This document shows, piece after piece, positions 58,253-64,000 of a DNA stretch of 64,000 nucleotides. The notes below the pieces were generated by a model, which was not told where the DNA came from, did no database searches, and was given only the letters and a program-made list of their open reading frames with translations. Location of the stretch: positions 54,560,001-54,624,000 of the forward strand of contig NW_026947489.1 in assembly GCF_034190915.1 (NCBI RefSeq), read 5' to 3'. The DNA comes from Cavia porcellus. Its lineage: Eukaryota > Chordata > Mammalia > Rodentia > Caviidae. The translations under genes and the position numbers were made by a program. Within the stretch, counting starts at the first letter, position 1; every line of letters begins with the position of its first letter.

Positions 58253-58255
<3 letters not shown>

Positions 58256-58529
58256 GTTCTCAACTTTCACTTTCTGATCATGCATCTCATTAATACTGAA
58301 CTTGATATCTAAAGGCAGAAGAAATTTAAGACTGAAAAAGTAGTCCTGATTCACCAAACCATCTATTTCACTTATTTGTGAGGTTTTCTTTCCTTAATCT
58401 TAGCCAATATTTTTTATAAGTTTAAACACCCTGGATTTGGGAATTGGTAATATACAACAATTTCTACAGCCACATATCAACTAGTAGAATAAAAATAATA
58501 TTATCAGTAGAATCTTAGCTTGCAAGTAC

Positions 58530-58680
58530 TTTTACCTCTCATTTACTAGTGAGTAAGCAAAATTTTTAAAAATTCCAGTGATTTGCTCAAGTGGACACAG
58601 GTAATAAACACTGGTGCCAGAATTCACTGTTTTCAGATCACTCAGTATTAGCTCCCACTCTATTCCCAGTCTCTGAGACA
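58530..58680 (-). mobile_element. MIR SINE fragment
   Basis: The plus strand has 'agtgatttgctcaagtggacacaggtaataaacactggtgccagaattcac' (in pieces). This matches the reverse MIR phrase 'aagtgacttgcccaaggtcacacagctagtaagtggcagagc...'. Confidence 0.65.
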
Positions 58681-59499
58681 TGTCTACATCTCTGCCTTCT
58701 TATCCCAATTTAAATGAATTTTGCAATATATTACTTTAGAAGCTAGCACAACATTATGATTTAAATAACAGGCTTCTGAATTTAACTAGAAATAGATAAA
58801 AGTCTAAATAAAATAGTGTTAAACAGGATTCCATTACACATTATAAATAATATTACAGCATGAACAAGTGGAAATACTTCTGGTAAAGCAAGGCAATTCA
58901 CTATTAGGAAATTAAAGTATGATTTATCATCTTAATAGAGCCAATAAAAATAATATGATTATCTACAAGAGGTATTAAGACAAATCCCAAAATTCAGTAC
59001 TATTTCTTTAGAAATATTTAAATATGAATTGATAAGAACTTTAATGTGCACATATATGAGTAATTTAATGTTAATACATATTAATAACTTGAATACATAG
59101 AAATGTGCACATTAATACACAAGTACATATGTTCCAAAAGGTAGCACGCTGGCAGCACCTTCCAGAAAAGATAAACATTTGACCTATTCCCACTGGAGTG
59201 GGGTGAGGCCCTGTGCTAATTTTACTATTCTACTGGTGTTGGGTGGCAAAGAAATTCAAGGGATATGACTTGGGAAGTAAGAGATATATTTGACTTTGCT
59301 TGCAATCTATATGATTATTTATCTGAGCAACTGATAAAAATCAATGAAACAACTAGATAGAAGGCTATTCTAATAAAATAGCCAGCCATAACTTTGACAT
59401 GCAAAAATCAGTAGCTTACATGTAATTAAACATGTTTTTAAAGATATGATAGGGCAGAGAAAAAAATCTTTTTGTCTCAATTTCAGATAATACAAATTT
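58681..59499. other. Unique AT-rich DNA, no gene seen
   Basis: No gene or nameable repeat. Confidence 0.4.
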
Positions 59500-59762
59500 C
59501 AAAAAATTTTCTCTTCCTATTTGGGATGTGAAAACCAGGATGACATGTTTGTAGAGGAGTGGGGGAAAAGAAATCCTTCTCCATCGCTGGTGGGAGTGTA
59601 GCCTGGTACTGTAGCACTGTAGAAATTAGTATGGAGATTCCTCAAAAAGATAGAATTAGAGATCCCATTCAACCTCACTACTGCCCTGCTGAGTAATTTT
59701 CCAGAAGATTTGAAAACATCATACCACAGCGACATATGTGCCAAATAAAAATGCACTTATGG
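59500..59762 (+). mobile_element. Internal L1 ORF2 fragment
   Basis: 'gaggagtgggggaaaagaaatccttc', 'tcgctggtgggagtgtagcctggtac', 'gtatggagattcctcaaaaag' and 'atcataccacagcgacatatgtgcc' match the ORF2 C-terminal region (complement of 12870-13090 in the intact copy). Both ends are truncated. Confidence 0.85.
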
Positions 59763-60174
59763 ATCCATTTCCTGGCACTGATGCCCGTTATACTTACTAA
59801 GGCCTCTGCATTTAAGCAGGAGGATACTTGTGAGTGAACTGTCCCTGTTGCCTTAGGTACTCAAATGCGTATTACCATCCGTACAATTGAGTTAGTTGCA
59901 CAGTGGGTGCCTTCCCACCCACTTCCACCCACACCTATGACAACAGAGATGATTGTATCATTAAAAAATGGCTTTGACTGTGTTTTGTTTTCCTATGTAA
60001 TATAAATCTTTCCTTAAGCCAACTTGCTTTTGGAATTGTTCCTTAAATGTACCTTTTTCAGATTTGCGCAGCAGTGAAGAGCCCATGTAATTGTTGTTTT
60101 CATAAAGAGTCTTCATTTTTGTAATTTCACACCTTATGTGAGGCCCACTTAAGAGACCCTGGTTGTTTGGAAGA
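59763..60174. other. Unique DNA, no gene seen
   Basis: No gene or nameable repeat. Confidence 0.4.
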
Positions 60175-60509
60175 TGCTATGATTTGGACCATAAATATCT
60201 CCCAAAGTTTACCTGCTAACAGAGTGGTTCTCAGGTGAGGGCACTGTGGGGAGGAGGTGGAGCCTTTGAGAAAATGATGCCTCATTGGAGGAATTCAGGT
60301 TATTTAGTGTGCCACAACGCTGCCATGATGTAACCAGCTGGCTCTACGTGCTCCCAGCCCTGATGCTCTGCCTTGGTACTGGTCCAATGCAACAGTGCTA
60401 ACTAATCATAGACTAAAACTCTGAAATTATGAGTCAAAATAAAATTTACCTTCTTTTAACTTGCTTTTCTTATGTATTTTGTTATAGTAATGGAAAGCTA
60501 GCTGACACA
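60175..60509 (+). mobile_element. MaLR-type solo LTR
   Basis: Begins tgctatgatttggaccataaat and ends agctagctgacaca. It shows 'gagggcactgtggggaggaggtggagcctttgag', a 'ctgccatgatgtaacc' region, and 'gagtcaaaataaaatttacc' with the terminal 'tattttgttatagtaatgg' typical of the family. The orientation is plus. Confidence 0.85.
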
Positions 60510-62759
60510 TAGGCATTAACAAGAAACTTTTTGATGTACCTGTCAGTGAAGTCAGATATATGTGGGGTTGTGGCCCTTAACTTTGACCTCAGTGTTGCAC
60601 ATGTGATTAGAGAAGTCAAGCAGAAATTTAGCCAACTCTTTGGCTGAAATATGTGGGAATTTAAGATATGTGGAGAGGAAGAATTCTTTCCTGGGAAGGG
60701 TTCTATTTTGGTGGTTTATACTGAGTTAGCCCAATCATGAAAAACCAGAGTTAATTCCTAGATGCACAGAGAAAGAAATATTAGTGCTTCATTTATTTCT
60801 AATACACAATGGATCTTTATTACACTCAAGAAGGAAATATCTGTGACTCCTGCCTGGCAGCAGTGATAAAGGCAATCAACACTTAAAGGAATTAAGTAAC
60901 AAAATGTTCAATAATAAATTCAGGTTTAGGCATGAGAAATTATGTTTGACAATATACTTTTGCTAGTTGGGTATGAGCCCTTAAAAGGGAAGATTAATTA
61001 TCAGAAATACTGAGAAAGATTAACCATTTATTTACTAATCATAAATAAAGATTAACCATTTCAACTGCTAACACTACAGTAACCTCAAGAGAAAAAGCAG
61101 GATCGGGATTTTTTAACCAGGAGCAAACTATAACCTATGAACATTTCTGTAGGGCAATCTAGAGGATCAGTTTTATGTAAAATAATAAATCTGTAGCAAT
61201 GCACTATTTTTCATTTGTAAAGTCAAATGTCTATTAATAAAAGAGTACTTTCATTTTTATTACTTTCTTTAAAATAATTTTCATTTGATATGAATGTTTC
61301 TCTTGAAAGTGATATGGCATGGCAGGGTTTTGAAATTTAATTTTTCTGGGAATGAAAATAAACCTATTCACTGATTTATTATGATTTTACTGGTTTTTGT
61401 TAACTGGTGAATAATTGATTAATGAATTTATGGCATGAACTCTATAGAGTGTATGTATTACCTAGCAATGGTTATTTTGTAGTTCTGTTTAGTCACTGGT
61501 ACAGCCTAAATTTCTTAAACTAGAGTAAGAGATTAAGAAACTTAACTGGAAAATAGCGACATTAAAGTGGGTATTAATGTTCTGTATAGGAATCAGGAAT
61601 CTGAACAATCTAACATCTACACAACATTAAAGCCATCATTAGTCAGAAAGCAAAACAGTATCTGTTATACTAACTTTTACCTTTAAAGTTCAATAACAAA
61701 CAATTCCTGACATACACAGCTCCTTTCTACACACCCAGCTCAGTCAGATCAAGCCCCAAGCCCATGATGGTGGCCACCCCAACCCCACAGAGGCAGCCTG
61801 TATCTGCCCACCCTGTGTGTCCCTGGAGTGTCTGTTCATGGCTGCACAGTAGCACCTACCACACGGCATTGATATAATAAAATTCTTACACTGTGTGAAA
61901 CATAAGACATTCATAAATGGCATTTCTATTTGTAAACAAGGTGTGACATACTCACTGCTCATTAGTATTTTTTTTTTCAGTAGACTTTAATGGGCTTAAT
62001 TTTCCAGCCTCTGGTAATCGTACCAGTTTGTTTATTTATTTTTTGTTTAAACATAAGGCCTGCAATCAAGCTGCAAGGTTACCAATTCCACAGAAAGGCA
62101 GATAGGGCACCCTCTAGGAGCTGATGTTGAGGTACAACCAAGTGAATGAGCCTATTGTTACACTCCATTCTAACTGGGTTTTATATTAATGAGCTAAAGC
62201 ATTTAGAAGAGAATACATTTAAAACGATTCCTGTGTACAGACTCTGTAGAATTTTTATGTTATGTTGACCACTAACATAAAAAATGATAACGTTAGGTAA
62301 CTAACCAGGTGCTGTCTTATAGTAAGCGAAAAATACAATAATGAATGCACTTATTTTGAAAGTTCTAAGAATACAAATAAGAAAAAAGAAAAAAATACTT
62401 TCAGTTAAAGACATTAGTACAAAGGTTATGTGACCTTTTTACTAAAATGCATCCTTACACCCTGATGAGCAAAACCTGGTGGGTAAGTCATTAGCTCTGG
62501 CTTGCAGTAATTACTGAGTTTATGAGATCAGAGTTTTGCACTGGGATCCTCTACCTGTTTTGCTTTTTAACAGAATAAGAAACAAGTGTGAAGGACACAG
62601 AAGAGAGGGCTTAAGGACATTAACCTTACACTTTTATCTCGGGCAATAACAAGCTGTGAGACCTTTGGAAAGAGTTTAGCAAGCTTTGCTTTAATTATAG
62701 ACATCTCTGGTGGAAGTATCAAAACAGGATGAAGACAAAAAAAAAAAAAGCAAAGAAAT
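60510..62759. other. Unique AT-rich DNA, no gene seen
   Basis: 2.2 kb without a gene or confident repeat. A short GC-richer pocket lies at 61740-61865 with no assignment. Confidence 0.4.
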
Positions 62760-62850
62760 GGGGATCAGGGGTTTAGGTCAGCAGCATAAGTGCATACCTG
62801 CAAGTTGTGAGATCATGAGTTCGAACTCCAGTACCAAAAAACAAAGCAAA
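62760..62850 (+). mobile_element. ID-like SINE
   Basis: 'ggatcaggggtttaggtcagcagcataag', 'tgcatacctgcaagttgtgag', 'tcatgagttcgaactccagtacc', then an A-rich tail with AAAC units. Confidence 0.8.
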
Positions 62851-63604
62851 ACAAAGAACAGGGTGAAGAGAAATTTCTTAAACAGATTTCCTAAATTCAG
62901 TAGTTCATCAGTGTGCATTTACTGAGGATATACTACATGTCATATGCAAATCCAGGCCTTGCACTGATAACTGTCATAAAGAAATTTAGAATATAAATAA
63001 GACAGTAAAATAATTACAAGATAAAATAAAGCCATATCACAGGACTGCTAATCCAGCATTGCGTGGGTTCCTAAAGGATTGCAAACCTTAACTTCTTGCC
63101 TTCCTATATTTTCAGATTCTTCGTATCTGTAGCATAATCTGCAGCCTTTTTGCAAACAGTATGTTCAACAAATGCCACTAATAGAATTTGTTTTTAGCCA
63201 ACTCAATTCAAAACAAATTGCCTTACAAAAATACTAGCACATTTTCAAGACAGAAAGAAAGTCAGGACATTAACAAAACAGGAGCAACTGGTGAGATAGC
63301 TTACCTGAATCAGCTTTAAAAGCAATGATGGAAATATTTATTTCAAAATACATTGAACAAATACTGAAAATCTTTATAAACAAAATATACCTATTTGAAT
63401 TCAGTATTTAAATCAAATAAAAGATAGGAAAAAGGGAAGATAGAATTAGACATTGAAGAGAATTCAAGTCAAGAGAATTCAAAATGCTTAAAAGCCATAA
63501 GCACATCCTTTGTTTGCTAGAGAAAAAATTTATTTGTATATTTTGTGTTTTACAGAGATCACTAGTTTACAGCTATTTTTCCCTATCATGACCTACAATT
63601 TTGG
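62851..63604. other. Unique AT-rich DNA, no gene seen
   Basis: No gene or nameable repeat. Confidence 0.4.
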
Positions 63605-63775
63605 AATATAAAAGAACTGAACAAGCATTTGTGCTCAAGTCCCAACTCTGTCACATATTTTCTGTATGGCCTTGAGCTAGCTGAGTTTCACTGAATTGTC
63701 ACAATTCTTACTTTCTTTATCTACAAAGAAAAGGAATTAAACAAGGAGTTCTGTGATTCTTCCTGCCTCTAAACT
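63605..63775 (+). mobile_element. MIR SINE fragment
   Basis: 'caagtcccaactctgtcacatattttctgtatggccttgagc' (in pieces), 'gctgagtttcactgaattgtc', 'tttctttatctacaaag' and 'gattcttcctgcctctaaac' follow the MIR order. Confidence 0.7.
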
Positions 63776-63827
63776 TTACTGCTGTATTTTGGGGGTTTAA
63801 CTTTTCTCTCTGAGAAAATAAACTTTT

Positions 63828-64000
63828 GTTATGACTTGTACCTGGATGTCCCCCTAGGGCTTCACATGATAAAAGGTTGAGCTTTGTAGAGGTGGCTGAA
63901 TCGTGGGTGGGTAATGCTAGATTAAGTTGTGTGATACTAATGTTAAGGATATGTTATAACTAAATTGGTTTAGCATGGCTCTGAGTGTAGATAATTGGAA
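63828..64000 (+). mobile_element. MaLR-type LTR, cut by the window edge
   Basis: 'tgttatgacttgtacctggatgtccccctagggcttcacatg' (in pieces) is the 5' start of a MaLR LTR on the plus strand; 'gagctttgtagaggtggctgaatcgtgggtgggtaatg' continues the U3 order. The right end is outside the window. Confidence 0.75.

Overview
This window is mammalian nuclear DNA: AT-rich, intron-poor in signal, and packed with decayed interspersed repeats. I find no convincing cellular protein-coding gene, tRNA or rRNA gene. The repeats point to a rodent outside the mouse/rat group. They include tRNA-derived ID-like SINEs, 7SL-derived B1-like SINEs, and at least three dimers in which a B1-like left half is fused to an ID-like right half (the B1-dID type, reported from squirrels, dormice, beavers and some hystricognaths). 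A structurally intact L1 argues for a lineage in which L1 was recently active; a beaver-like animal would fit, but the species cannot be fixed from this sequence. The window is either intergenic or inside a large intron.

The centrepiece is a full-length LINE-1 on the minus strand, 11569-18289 (about 6.7 kb), bounded by a perfect 15-bp target-site duplication. Reading leftwards it has a CpG-rich 5' UTR built of about 3.3 tandem ~124-bp monomers, an uninterrupted ORF1 (350 aa), a 19-nt gap, an uninterrupted ORF2 (1279 aa), a ~1.05-kb 3' UTR with a purine tract, and an A-rich tail. ORF2 keeps its reverse transcriptase and cysteine-motif residues. However, the endonuclease 'SDH' motif reads SDR at residue 237, where the catalytic histidine belongs.

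Layout. 1-11.5 kb: mostly unique AT-rich DNA with scattered SINEs, an L1 tail, a long GC-richer LTR-like block (4.1-4.9 kb), a hAT-type DNA transposon relic and MaLR-type LTR pieces. 11.6-18.3 kb: the intact L1. 18.5-30 kb: MaLR LTRs, an old L1 tail, B1-like SINEs and a LINE-2 fragment. 30.6-35.5 kb: a second, heavily mutated L1 in the same orientation that still shows ORF2 and ORF1 in order. 35.9-41.9 kb: LINE-2, MER5-like, SINE and MIR relics and a 520-bp pyrimidine microsatellite. 42.6-44.8 kb: a two-LTR MaLR-type element with a leucine-tRNA-like primer site. 44.9-51.3 kb: more LTR and L1 remnants, including a plus-strand L1 fragment interrupted by a SINE and by a solo LTR with an exact 5-bp duplication. 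51.3-64 kb: microsatellites, MaLR LTRs, MIRs and unique DNA, ending inside another LTR.

Most short open frames here are chance frames or frames inside repeats. The only coding regions I support are ORF1 and ORF2 of the intact L1. All family assignments come from reading the sequence and from memory of consensus patterns; none was checked by database search.
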